Shown in pieces: positions 33,582 through 42,144 of a stretch of DNA of 64,000 bases. The DNA comes from Myxococcaceae bacterium (GTDB taxonomy: Bacteria; Myxococcota; Myxococcia; Myxococcales; Myxococcaceae), in NCBI GenBank assembly GCA_016793095.1, contig JAEUJQ010000023.1, positions 1 to 64,000 of the forward strand, written 5' to 3'. Position 1 is the stretch's first letter; every line of letters starts with the position of its first letter. Both the position numbers and the translations under genes were made by a program. A model generated the notes under the pieces. The model searched no databases, had not been told where the DNA came from, and worked only from the letters and a program-made list of their open reading frames with translations.

Positions 33582-34184
33582 CTATTTCAGCGCCGCCATC
33601 GCCTCGGCGCGATAGGCCGGCAGCATGCGCTGGTGATCCTGGTACTCGGGCAGCGGGCGCGACGCCTCACCGTCGTACGCCTCGAGCAGACGCTGGGCGA
33701 AGCCGCGCGCGGCCGCGGTGTCACCTGCACGCTCGGCCGCACGCAGGGAGACTCCCAGCGCCAGCAGGTGCTTCGGGTTCGTCGTCAGCACCGCCGCGCA
33801 GGTGGCGCGGGCCTCGGAGAACCTGCCGCCCGTCAGCTCGAGGGCCGCGAGGTGGAACGAGCCATCGCCATCGAGCGGCGAGAGCGCCCGGTACGCCGCC
33901 ATCGCCCCAGGCAGCACCCGCGCGAGCGTCGCCTGGTCGTTCCGCTCGGCGGCCATCATCGCCGCGTTGAAGAGCTCGTCGGCGGCCTCGCGTGGGCTCG
34001 CGGGCTGGCTCGGCATCGGCGGAGCGAAGGGCGGCGAGGCCATCGGCGGCATCGCCGGAGCGGCCATCGGGGCGACTGGAGCGGCCGACGGCGCGGGCTC
34101 CTTCGACGTGATGAACGCGGCCGCGATGGCGCCTGCCACCAGCGCGCCGACGAGGAACCCCTTGACGGTTCGAGCGTCATTCAT
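33582..34184 (-). CDS. Membrane-anchored TPR-like protein
   Basis: 200 residues: a cytoplasmic start (MNDARTVKG), one transmembrane helix (FLVGALVAGAIAAAFI, about residues 10-26), a Pro/Ala/Met-rich linker of about 40 residues, then helical pairs resembling tetratricopeptide repeats (AADELFNAAMMAAERNDQAT, GDGSFHLAALELTGGRFSEA, HLLALGVSLRAAERAGDTAA). Probably a periplasm-facing protein-binding module. It is on its own. Confidence 0.75.
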   Translation of the reverse strand: MNDARTVKGFLVGALVAGAIAAAFITSKEPAPSAAPVAPMAAPAMPPMASPPFAPPMPSQPASPREAADELFNAAMMAAERNDQATLARVLPGAMAAYRALSPLDGDGSFHLAALELTGGRFSEARATCAAVLTTNPKHLLALGVSLRAAERAGDTAAARGFAQRLLEAYDGEASRPLPEYQDHQRMLPAYRAEAMAALK

Positions 34185-34502
34185 GGCGCACGCAGATACC
34201 CCACCGCCTCACGGCCTGCACCGCGTTCGCGGCGACTCGGCTGGCCCTGCGCGTCGCCTCGAAGCAAAGGCCGACCTGCGCGCTGCCCAGGCCGAACACT
34301 GTCCGCGCCTCTGCCAGAGGCGCGCCGGCCGCGAGCCCGGCACGCTGCCGAGCCCGGTCCGCTTGCAGAGTGACACCGCGACCGGGGCCACCAGGAACAC
34401 GACGGCCTCGTGCAGGAACCCCCTGGCGACCGGGTTTCCGAGCATCAACAGCCCCTCACCCTTCGGATGGAGCGAGGGACGCCGCGGTGCTATCCGGCCT
34501 GC
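34185..34502. other. Intergenic region between divergent genes
   Basis: 318 bp between the TPR-like gene (minus) and the P-type ATPase (plus). Upstream regulatory sequence for both is expected here. A 78-codon minus-strand frame at 34209-34445 (MLGNPVARGFLHEAVVFLVA then PVAVSLCKRTGL) starts like a small membrane protein but becomes Arg/Ala-rich, so I do not call it. No clear hairpin or RNA gene is seen. Confidence 0.4.
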
Positions 34503-37253
34503 ATGGGAGCAGCGCCGGTTCCGAGTGAGCCCTGGCACGCGCTGGAGTTCGAGGCGGCGACGGCCGCGGTCGAGGCCAATCAGGCGCGCGGCCTCGAGCC
34601 GGAGGAGGCGGCGCGCAGGCTCGCCCGCTTCGGACCCAACGCGCTGCCCGAGGCCCAGCGCCGGTCGGTCGCGCTGCTCTTCTTCTCGCAGTTCAAGAGC
34701 CCGCTCATCTACCTGCTGCTCGTCGCCGCCGTCATCGCCGCGCTGCTGGGCGAACGCACCGACGCCGTCGTGGTGCTGGTGGTGGTGGTGCTGAACGCCG
34801 TCATCGGCGCGCTCCAGGAAGGCCGGGCCGAGCGCGCGGTCGCGGCGCTGCGCCGGCTCGCGGAGCACAAGGCGACCGTGCTGCGGGGCGGTCGGGAAGA
34901 GGTCATCGAGGCGCGCGCGGTGGTGCGGGGCGACGTGCTGGTCCTCGGCGCCGGTGACGCGGTGGCCGCCGACGCCAGGCTCGTCGAGCTCGTGGCGCTC
35001 GAGGCGGCCGAGGCGGCGCTCACGGGCGAGTCGGTGCCCGTAGGGAAGAGCCGGGACCCGCTCGACGCAGCGACGCCGCTCGCCGACCGGCGGAACATGG
35101 TCTACGCGGGCACGTACATCACCGCGGGCCGTGGCCGCGCCGTCGTCATCGGCACGGGGGTCGAGACCGAGGTGGGTCGCATCGCGGCGATGACCGAGGC
35201 CGCGGTTCAGCCGAAGACGCCGCTCGAGCGACGCATCGACCGGTTCGGCAGGTCCGTCATCGTCGGCGCGGTCGTCGTCTTCGCGTCCATCATCGGCATC
35301 GGCCTGGTGCGCGGCATTCCCTTCAGCGAGATCTTCATGATCGGCGTGAGCTCGCTCGTGGGCATGGTGCCCGAAGGGCTGCCCGTCGCGATGACCATCG
35401 CGCTGGCGATCGGGGTGCAGCGAATGGCCCGCCGGCGCGCCGTCGTGCGGCGCCTCTCGGCCGTGGAGACCCTCGGCTCGACCACCGTCATCTGCAGCGA
35501 CAAGACGGGCACCCTCACCCGCAACGAGATGACGGTGACCGAGCTTCACCTGGCCGACGGGCGGCACGTGTCCGTCACGGGCGTCGGGTACGCGCCCACC
35601 GGCACGCTCACCCTCGACGGGAGCGCGGCAGAGCCCGGGCGCGACGTGGTGCTCCGTCAGGTGCTCGAGGCCTGTGTGCTCTGCAACGACGCTCAGCTCA
35701 CCCGCACCGACGCGGGCTGGACGCCGGTGGGAGACCCCACCGAGCTCGCCCTGCTCACGGTCGCGGCCAAGGGTGGCGTCGTTCCCGCCGAGCTGCGCGC
35801 GCGCTTTCCACGACAGGCTGAGCTGCCGTTCGACCCGGCCAACAAGATGATGGCCGCGCAGTACGACTCGACGGCCACCCAGTACGCCTCGAGCGAGGGC
35901 CCGTTCGTCGTCGTCAAAGGCGCGCCTGAGGCGGTGCTCGAGCTCTGCGCCACGGCTCAGCACGGCGAGCAGACGGTGGCGCTCGACGACGGCGCGCGCG
36001 CGGCGCTCCAGGCCCGAGCGAACGAGATGGCCTCGGGCGCGCTGCGGGTGCTCGCCGTCGCCATCGCCTGGAAGACCGCGCTCGAACCCCGGCAGGGCTT
36101 CGCTCCGCTCCGGGGGCGCGCCACCTTCCTCGGGTTGCTCGGCCAGTTCGACCCACCACGCGAAGAGGTGGCCCTCGCCGTCCGGGCGTGCCGCGAGGCG
36201 GGCGTTCGTCCGGTGGTGGTGACCGGCGACCACAAGGCGACCGCCGTCGCGGTGGCGCGCCGGCTCGGCATCGTGCGCGAGGGAGACAGCGCGGTGGACG
36301 GCGTCGAGCTCGACGCATTGAGCGCCCAGCAGCTCGACGCACGCCTCGACACCATCTCGGTCTTCGCGCGGGTACACCCCGCCCAGAAGCTGCGCATCGT
36401 CGAGGCGTTTCAGGCCCGTCACCACGTGGTGGCGATGACCGGGGACGGCGTGAACGACGCGCCCGCGTTGGTGCGCGCCGACGTCGGCGTCGCGATGGGC
36501 ATCACCGGCACCGAGGTCGCGAAGGACGCGGCCAAGATCGTCATCGCCGACGACAACTTCGCCACCATCGTCTCCGCGGTCGAGGAAGGGCGCGTCGTCT
36601 ACGCGAACATCAAGAAGGCGGTGCTGCTGCTCTTCTCGACGTCGGCGGCCGAGGTCGCCGTGCTGCTCATCGCCATGCTGCTCGGCTACCCACCGTTGTT
36701 CGCGGCGGTTCAGATCCTCTGGAACAACCTCGTCACCGAGGGCGTGGTGACGGTGAACCTGGTGATGGAGCCACCGGAAGGCGACGAGATGAAGGCTCGC
36801 CCCATCGCGCCGGACGAGCCGCTCATCACGCGCACCCTGCTCACGCGCATGGCGGTGATGATCCCTTCCATCATCGCCGTCACCCTGGGCTGGTTCATCG
36901 TGCGCACGGCGGCGGGCGTGCCGACCGCGCAGGTCCAGACCGAGACCTTCACCCTCCTCGCGCTGTGCGAGTGGTTCAACGCGCTCAACTGCCGGTCGGA
37001 GCGCCGGTCGGCGTTCAGCTCGAGCCTCCTCAAGAACCGCTGGCTGCTCGGAGGCCTCCTCGTCGGCAACCTGCTGCAGGTGGTCGTCGTCTTCTGGCGG
37101 CCCCTGGGCGACGTGCTGCACACCACGCCGTTCGGGCTCCGCGAGTTCGTGCTGCTCGGCGTCGTCGCGAGCACGGTCCTGTGGACGGAGGAGGCCCGCA
37201 AGCTGCTGGTGCGACTCCGGGAGCGACGCAACCCCTCGCCCGCGGGCCGATGA
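34503..37253 (+). CDS. P-type cation ATPase, type IIA-like (calcium/cation)
   Basis: 916 residues with all catalytic landmarks: N-terminal cation-ATPase domain (EPEEAARRLARFGPNALPE), actuator motif LTGESVPVGK, M4 motif GMVPEGLPVAMT, phosphorylation site CSDKTGTLTRNE, nucleotide-domain KGAPE, and hinge MTGDGVNDAPAL. Ten hydrophobic helices fit the type II plan. The PEGLP motif points to type IIA/IIC pumps rather than heavy-metal pumps. The M6 site reads NNLVTEGVVT where calcium pumps usually have NLVTD; Glu in place of Asp may alter ion choice. The start is ATG 34503; the open frame before it is not needed. It is inner-membrane, stands alone, and exports a cation using ATP. Confidence 0.92.
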   Translation: MGAAPVPSEPWHALEFEAATAAVEANQARGLEPEEAARRLARFGPNALPEAQRRSVALLFFSQFKSPLIYLLLVAAVIAALLGERTDAVVVLVVVVLNAVIGALQEGRAERAVAALRRLAEHKATVLRGGREEVIEARAVVRGDVLVLGAGDAVAADARLVELVALEAAEAALTGESVPVGKSRDPLDAATPLADRRNMVYAGTYITAGRGRAVVIGTGVETEVGRIAAMTEAAVQPKTPLERRIDRFGRSVIVGAVVVFASIIGIGLVRGIPFSEIFMIGVSSLVGMVPEGLPVAMTIALAIGVQRMARRRAVVRRLSAVETLGSTTVICSDKTGTLTRNEMTVTELHLADGRHVSVTGVGYAPTGTLTLDGSAAEPGRDVVLRQVLEACVLCNDAQLTRTDAGWTPVGDPTELALLTVAAKGGVVPAELRARFPRQAELPFDPANKMMAAQYDSTATQYASSEGPFVVVKGAPEAVLELCATAQHGEQTVALDDGARAALQARANEMASGALRVLAVAIAWKTALEPRQGFAPLRGRATFLGLLGQFDPPREEVALAVRACREAGVRPVVVTGDHKATAVAVARRLGIVREGDSAVDGVELDALSAQQLDARLDTISVFARVHPAQKLRIVEAFQARHHVVAMTGDGVNDAPALVRADVGVAMGITGTEVAKDAAKIVIADDNFATIVSAVEEGRVVYANIKKAVLLLFSTSAAEVAVLLIAMLLGYPPLFAAVQILWNNLVTEGVVTVNLVMEPPEGDEMKARPIAPDEPLITRTLLTRMAVMIPSIIAVTLGWFIVRTAAGVPTAQVQTETFTLLALCEWFNALNCRSERRSAFSSSLLKNRWLLGGLLVGNLLQVVVVFWRPLGDVLHTTPFGLREFVLLGVVASTVLWTEEARKLLVRLRERRNPSPAGR

Positions 37254-37838
37254 GCGTCCTGACTCGGCTGGTCGTAGTGCGCCTGTCTACGGTCTGGTTC
37301 GGCGAGAGCAGGGGCGCACCGCAGACGCGCGCCCCGCCCGAGAAGGAGTCTGGAGTCCACGCGCGCTTCGAGCTCGCCTGACGACGGGGCAACCAGCGGA
37401 CGAGCGGTAACGCGATCTCGAGCGCGGAGCCGATGGCGGGCAGCGAGGACGGCAAACGGCGCTGTTGGCGGCGTCGTACCGCCAGGCGGTAGTCGGCAAC
37501 GCGGTCGTGCCCTGTCGTCGCCGGCGAGCCGCAGCGCGGCGGGCGTCAAGTGGCTCACGGCGGGCTGGCGGCGCGGGCCTGCTCACGATGCGGGCGGATG
37601 AAGGCGTCGAACGCGTCGGCTTCCTTCTGGTGCTTCGCGGCCCAGGCGTCGGCGGCGGGATCGTTCGCGGCGCGGCGCAGCTCCCACAGCGCGGCGTCGA
37701 GCACGCCGGCCTTCCTGGCGTCGAAGAAGAGCGAGGCGGCCGACCTTCGCAGCACGCGCCTCGCCCCGCGAGCGGCCAGCACGCAGAGCGCGCCCGAAAG
37801 GCCAGCCCTCGTCGTCGCGATCTGGCAGATCTCCGACG
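37254..37838. other. 585-bp region between ATPase and hydrolase genes, largely without a clear gene
   Basis: The plus strand has no convincing frame. The minus strand at 37555-37782 looks protein-like (listed separately). The 37254-37550 part has mixed short frames only, with pieces such as SALEIALPLVRWLPRRQASS on the minus strand that could be decayed coding sequence. No RNA gene or terminator is recognised. Confidence 0.4.
37555..37782 (-). CDS. Possible small hypothetical protein or gene remnant (75 aa)
   Basis: The GTG-start frame reads SAASLFFDARKAGVLDAALW then ELRRAANDPAADAWAAKHQK, followed by ADAFDAFIRPHREQARA. This is balanced, helix-forming and clearly less Arg-biased than shadow frames. 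The frame stays protein-like upstream of the GTG (GLSGALCVLAARG) but collides with the hydrolase start, suggesting the 5' part was lost. No family recognised. Confidence 0.35.
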   Translation of the reverse strand: MLAARGARRVLRRSAASLFFDARKAGVLDAALWELRRAANDPAADAWAAKHQKEADAFDAFIRPHREQARAASPP

Positions 37839-38651
37839 GTGAACCCGATCGCCGTCAGAACGTACGGAGCCGGCGGCGCGACCGTGGTGGTGCTGCACGG
37901 CGGCCCGGGCGCGCCGGGGTCTGCCGCGGGCCTCGCGCGCGGCCTCGCGACGCGCTTCAAGGTGCTCGAGCCGCTCCAACGACGCGCCGGTGAAGTGCCG
38001 CTCACCGTCGCGCAGCACGTGGCGGATCTCACCGAAGTGGCGCCGTCACCCGCAGCGCTCGTCGGCTGGTCGTGGGGCGCGATGCTGGCCCTGTCGTACG
38101 CCTCGGCGCATCCCCAGCGGGTGAGCGCCGTGGTGCTGGTCGGCTGCGGCACGTTCTCCGAGGCCGACCGGCTCGAGTACCGCCGGCGCATGAACGCCCG
38201 GCTGGGCGAGGCCGGCCTTCGACGGCTGGAGGCGCTGCGACAGGCGCTCCAGGTGGAGACCGACGGGCCGACACGAGACCGGCTGCTCGGCGAGCAAGGG
38301 GCGCTGGCGACACAGGCACAGTCGGTCGAGCTGCTCGACGAAGCCGACACCGACGCGCTCGAGCCCGACGCCCGTGGCTCCCAGGAGACGTGGGACGACG
38401 TGCTCCGGCGCCAGGCGTCGCACCTCGAGCCCGCGGCCTTCGCGAGCGTGCGCGCGCCGGTGTTGATGATCCACGGTGATGCCGACCCTCACCCCGGCGC
38501 CGCGACGCGTGACACCCTGCGTCCGTACCTGCCGCAGCTCGAGTACGTCGAGCTCGAGCGCTGTGGGCACCTGCCGTGGCGGGAGCAGCACGCCCGAGCC
38601 CGGTTCTTCCACGTGCTCGGTGACTGGCTCGCCGGACAGCCCTCGCGCTGA
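37839..38651 (+). CDS. Alpha/beta hydrolase, proline-iminopeptidase-like
   Basis: 270 residues. Oxyanion/entry motif HGGPGAPG, nucleophile elbow LVGWSWGAMLAL (GWSWG), acid HGDADPHPGA and histidine ERCGHLPWREQ, all in the order of the S33 iminopeptidase group. The start is GTG 37839; no better start exists. No signal peptide, so it is cytoplasmic. It could be a peptidase, esterase or epoxide hydrolase; the HGGPG motif favours the iminopeptidase branch. Confidence 0.85.
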   Translation: MNPIAVRTYGAGGATVVVLHGGPGAPGSAAGLARGLATRFKVLEPLQRRAGEVPLTVAQHVADLTEVAPSPAALVGWSWGAMLALSYASAHPQRVSAVVLVGCGTFSEADRLEYRRRMNARLGEAGLRRLEALRQALQVETDGPTRDRLLGEQGALATQAQSVELLDEADTDALEPDARGSQETWDDVLRRQASHLEPAAFASVRAPVLMIHGDADPHPGAATRDTLRPYLPQLEYVELERCGHLPWREQHARARFFHVLGDWLAGQPSR

Positions 38652-38697
38652 GGACGAAGGCTCCCGGCGGCGCGGCATGGGGCCTGCTCCGCGGCGC

Positions 38698-39417
38698 TCA
38701 GCCGGGCGGGCTGCCGAAGGGCGCGAGGTCGAAGAACCACCCGAACTGAAGCTGAAGCGCGCCAGCCGTCAGCCGAGCGGGGTCGACCAGGTACGAGAGC
38801 TGGAGCGCCCACGACGCCGGCCTCCGGAAGACGCCGAACGAGAAGCCCGCGCGCACCGAGTCCGTCGGCGGGAGCGCAGACGCCGCGCCCAGCTTCGGGA
38901 ACAGCACGCGCTGGCTGAGCGAGGCGCTGATGACGAGCTCCCACCGCGTGAACTGCAGGCCATAGAAGAGCGGCACGCCCCACTCGAGCTGAGCCCACAG
39001 CGGCAGCCCGAAGCGACCGGCCAGCGCACCGCCACCGAGCAGCCCCGTCGACACGATGTGCGTCGGACCGCTCGTCTCCACCCGCAGCAGCTCGCCCTTG
39101 AGGTCCGTCGTCAGTCCGAACTGGAAGACCCGCTCCGGCGCGAAGAGCTGGCCCTGTGCTTGGGCCGACACCCCGACGTCGAAGCCAGCTCCCAACCCGA
39201 GGCGACCGTTCGCGCGCACCTCGGGCAGGGGGATGCCGTCTGGATACTCGGTGCAGCGCGTGAGGCCGAGCACCCCACCGCGAAGCTCTCCGCAGAAGCC
39301 TGCCGCCGAGAGCTGCCCGCCCACCCGCAGCTGGCCCCTGTCCACCACCGACGCCGTCTGCAGAGGCACCACCGTCGCGCAGCCGGTGAGCATGACGAGC
39401 ACGAGCGCCGCCCTCAT
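38698..39417 (-). CDS. Lipoprotein with beta-barrel-like repeats, hypothetical
   Basis: ATG 39417 overlaps the esterase stop (ATGA), giving a short lipoprotein signal (AALVLVMLTGCATVV). The body alternates hydrophobic and polar residues (LGLGAGFDVGVSAQAQGQLF, FGLTTDLKGELLRVETSG, RAGFSFGVFRRPASWALQLS) and ends LQFGWFFDLAPFGSPPG, which looks like transmembrane beta strands, though the lipid anchor is unusual for a barrel. 239 residues. Operon with the upstream esterase. Confidence 0.7.
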   Translation of the reverse strand: MRAALVLVMLTGCATVVPLQTASVVDRGQLRVGGQLSAAGFCGELRGGVLGLTRCTEYPDGIPLPEVRANGRLGLGAGFDVGVSAQAQGQLFAPERVFQFGLTTDLKGELLRVETSGPTHIVSTGLLGGGALAGRFGLPLWAQLEWGVPLFYGLQFTRWELVISASLSQRVLFPKLGAASALPPTDSVRAGFSFGVFRRPASWALQLSYLVDPARLTAGALQLQFGWFFDLAPFGSPPG

Positions 39418-40250
39418 CGCGCGCGCTCCAGCAGCCAGTCGAGGATCCTCGCCGTCCACCGCTCGTCGTAGAGCGGAAGGTGCCCAGTCCCCTCGTGGGT
39501 CCACAGCTCGACCGAGCCCTGCTTCGTGCAGCCACCGATGAGGGTCTGCTGCGTCTCCGCGTCCGCGCCGCCGAGGAGGTCGAGCCGCTCACCCTCCTGC
39601 CAGGTCCCCGTGCAGCCGTTGCGGCGGGCGAAGCGCAGCCCCGTCTCCCGTGCGCCGGGGTAGCGGCCCGGCGAGCCGTCGATCGGCACGGACGAGTCGC
39701 GATCTCCGTGGGCGAGCAGGATCGGCACGGGCTGGCCCGCTCCGCACCGCGTGGCGTCCTCGAAGGTGGACCCGGAGACCGCCACCACGCCGGTGAACAC
39801 GTCGCTGGCGTCGCACGCGAGCCGCAGCGACATGAAGGCGCCGTTCGAGTGCCCGACGAGAAACACCTTCCCCGGCGCCACCGGGTAGCGCGCCTTCACG
39901 TCGTCCACCAGCGCCCGCAAGAAGCTGACGTCATCGACCTCGAGCGAGCCCGCGCAGCACGCCTCAGTGGCGTTCCAGAAGCGCTTCCCGTTGCGGTCGG
40001 CGGTGCCGTTGGGCAGCACGTAGAGGAACTGCCGCTCGTCGAGCTGGCCTGAGACTGGAAAGACCAGGTCCTGGACCCGGCCGGTGACGCCGAAGCCGTG
40101 CAGCAGGATGACCATCGGCAGCGGCGTGGCGCCGTCGAACTGCCCGGGCACCCGCACCTCGTAGGCGCGGCCCTGCACCAGATGATCAGGCGCGCACGCC
40201 ACCGCGAGCGGCACGACGAGCAAGAGGAACCAGCGCAGGACGAGGCTCAT
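39414..40250 (-). CDS. Secreted PHB-depolymerase/feruloyl-esterase-like lipoprotein hydrolase
   Basis: ATG 40250 gives a lipoprotein-type signal (FLLLVVPLAVACAPDH). The fold is the LpqC/PHB-depolymerase group of alpha/beta hydrolases: PMVILLHGFGVTG, VLPNGTADRNGKRFWNATEA followed by CC, DDVSFLRALVDDVKARYPV, nucleophile VFLVGHSNGAFMSLRLAC (GHSNG), acid LLAHGDRDSSVP and histidine HEGTGHLPLYD. Likely hydrolyses an ester polymer or a plant-type ester outside the cell. It is divergent from the glycosyltransferase at 40352 and coupled to the next lipoprotein by a 4-bp overlap. 278 residues. Confidence 0.88.
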   Translation of the reverse strand: MSLVLRWFLLLVVPLAVACAPDHLVQGRAYEVRVPGQFDGATPLPMVILLHGFGVTGRVQDLVFPVSGQLDERQFLYVLPNGTADRNGKRFWNATEACCAGSLEVDDVSFLRALVDDVKARYPVAPGKVFLVGHSNGAFMSLRLACDASDVFTGVVAVSGSTFEDATRCGAGQPVPILLAHGDRDSSVPIDGSPGRYPGARETGLRFARRNGCTGTWQEGERLDLLGGADAETQQTLIGGCTKQGSVELWTHEGTGHLPLYDERWTARILDWLLERAR

Positions 40251-40351
40251 GCGCGAGGTCCTGTAACACCTGACTCTCGAGTACGCCGCTGCTGTGCCGG
40301 GGCCATCGCCTCTGTGGTCACCGCGCCCAATCCTGCTACAGAGCCGCCCGC

Positions 40352-41365
40352 ATGAACGCCGAAGCCGCCGTTGCAGCTTCCACCGCACCCGAGGGGCTCG
40401 CGGCGAGGAGGCCCGTCATCAGCGTCGTCACGCCCTGCTTCAACGAGGAGCTCAACGTCGAGCTCGTCTGGGAGACAGTGCGCAACGTCTTCGCGAAGGA
40501 CCTGCCGGACTGCGACTACGAGCACCTGTTCTGCGACAACGCCTCGACGGACGGAACGCTGGCGAAGCTCCGCGAGCTGGCCGCGAAGGATCCGCACGTG
40601 CGCGTCATCGTCAACGCGCGGAACTTCGGGGCCATCGCGTCGATCTTCAACGGCATGCTCGCCACCACCGGCGACGCCACCATCGTGGTGATGTGCGACC
40701 TGCAGGATCCGCCCGACCTGCTTCCCCAGTTCGTCGCGAAGTGGCGCGAAGGCTACAAGGTCGTCTACGGCATCCGCACGCAACGGGAAGAGAGCGTGCT
40801 GCTCCGCACCGGTCGCGCGCTCTACTACCGGCTGAGCAGCTGGCACTCGGAGTACCGCATCCCCGTGGGAGCGTGTGAGTTCTCGCTGCTCGATCGGAAG
40901 GTGATCGAGGCGCTCCGGCTGTTCGATGACGCGAACCCCTACATCCGCGGCATGATCCCCTACGTCGGCTTCAAGTCGACCGAGATCCCCTTCGTCTGGA
41001 AGAAGCGGCGCCACGGCAAGTCGAAGACCAACTGGGCGAACCTGGTGGACATCGCGCTCAACGGCCTGGTGAGCGTCAACCGCTTCCCGCTGCGCCTCTT
41101 CGTCGTCGGCGGGCTGCTGATGTCGTTCGCGGCGCTGCTCTTCGGGCTGGTGAGCCTCGTGGCCGGCCTCTTCTTCTACCGGCAGCTGGCCCCGGCCGGC
41201 ACGATGACCATCATCGTCGGGTTGTTCTTCTTCTCCGGAGTGCAGCTCTTCATCCTCGGCCTGCTGGGCGAGTACATCGGGGCCATCCACGCGCAGGTGC
41301 GGTACCGACCGCCGCTGGTCGAGGCCGAGCGCATCAACTTCGAGAGCACGCGAGGCAAACCGTGA
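40352..41365 (+). CDS. Family 2 glycosyltransferase with C-terminal membrane helices (GtrB/DPM1-like)
   Basis: 337 residues. The GT-A catalytic domain shows VISVVTPCFNEELNVELVWE, CDNASTDGT, the donor motif VVMCDLQDPPDLLPQF and YRIPVGACEFSLLDRKV. Two transmembrane helices follow (FVVGGLLMSFAALLFGLVSL and TIIVGLFFFSGVQLFILGLL) with the YIGAIHAQVRYRPP end typical of polyprenyl-phosphate glycosyltransferases. It should move a sugar from a nucleotide donor to undecaprenyl phosphate or to a lipid-linked glycan at the inner membrane. Its stop overlaps the rfbF start by 4 bp (GTGA). Confidence 0.9.
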   Translation: MNAEAAVAASTAPEGLAARRPVISVVTPCFNEELNVELVWETVRNVFAKDLPDCDYEHLFCDNASTDGTLAKLRELAAKDPHVRVIVNARNFGAIASIFNGMLATTGDATIVVMCDLQDPPDLLPQFVAKWREGYKVVYGIRTQREESVLLRTGRALYYRLSSWHSEYRIPVGACEFSLLDRKVIEALRLFDDANPYIRGMIPYVGFKSTEIPFVWKKRRHGKSKTNWANLVDIALNGLVSVNRFPLRLFVVGGLLMSFAALLFGLVSLVAGLFFYRQLAPAGTMTIIVGLFFFSGVQLFILGLLGEYIGAIHAQVRYRPPLVEAERINFESTRGKP

Positions 41366-42132
41366 AGGTCGTGATCCTGGCAGGCGGCATGGGCACCCGG
41401 TTGTCGGAAGAGACGGACGTCACGCCCAAGCCCATGGTGGAGATCGGCGGGCGGCCGATTCTCTGGCACATCATGAACATCTACGGCGCCCACGGGTTCC
41501 GCGAGTTCGTGCTCGCGCTCGGCTACAAGCAGGAGGTCATCAAGCAGTACTTCCTGAACTTCCGCACGCTGAGCTCCGACATCTCGCTCGACCTCGAGAC
41601 CGATCAGATCTCGGTGCGTCAGAACCGCGTGCCACCCTGGAAGATCCACCTGGTGGACACGGGCCTCACCACGCAGACCGGTGGCCGGGCGAAGCGCCTC
41701 AAGGAGTGGATCGGCAACGAGACGTTCATGCTGACCTACGGCGACGGCGTGGCGAACGTCGACATCTCGGCGCTGGTCGCCTTCCACAAGAGCCACGGCA
41801 AGCTCGCGACCGTCACCGCCGTGCGCCCCGCCGCGCGCTTCGGTGAGATGAAGGTCAAGGACGGCCAGGTGCTCGAGTTCCGCGAGAAGCCGCAGACCGA
41901 GTCGGGGTGGATCAACGGCGGCTTCTTCGTGCTCGAGCCCAGGGTGCTCGACTTCATCGACGGCGACGCGACGCCGTTCGAGCTGGACCCGATGACGAGG
42001 CTGGTCGCGGCCGGCGAGCTGATGACGTTCGAGCACCGCGGCTTCTGGCAGCCGATGGACACGCTGCGCGACAAGCGCACGCTCGAGTCGCTGTGGAACG
42101 GCGGGCACGCGCCCTGGCGGGTGTGGGAGTAG
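41362..42132 (+). CDS. rfbF: Glucose-1-phosphate cytidylyltransferase
   Basis: 256 residues, the usual length. Nucleotidyltransferase motif VILAGGMGTRLSEETDVTPK, then PMVEIGGRPILWHIMNIY, TYGDGVANVDI, and WINGGFFVLEPRVLDFI match RfbF closely, including the FNNYRT-like region (here LNFRTLSSDISLDLE). It makes CDP-glucose from CTP and glucose-1-phosphate, the first step toward CDP-3,6-dideoxysugars. GTG start coupled to the glycosyltransferase. Convergent with the operon carrying the next enzymes (rfbG, rfbH); the gap to the convergent stop is only 12 bp. Confidence 0.95.
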   Translation: MKVVILAGGMGTRLSEETDVTPKPMVEIGGRPILWHIMNIYGAHGFREFVLALGYKQEVIKQYFLNFRTLSSDISLDLETDQISVRQNRVPPWKIHLVDTGLTTQTGGRAKRLKEWIGNETFMLTYGDGVANVDISALVAFHKSHGKLATVTAVRPAARFGEMKVKDGQVLEFREKPQTESGWINGGFFVLEPRVLDFIDGDATPFELDPMTRLVAAGELMTFEHRGFWQPMDTLRDKRTLESLWNGGHAPWRVWE

Positions 42133-42144
42133 CCGCGAGCCTGG

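Noticed and set aside
34209-37121. 970-codon open minus-strand frame
   Set aside because: Antisense to the P-type ATPase. Only its last 78 codons (34209-34445) look mildly protein-like, and they turn Arg-rich, so no gene is called.
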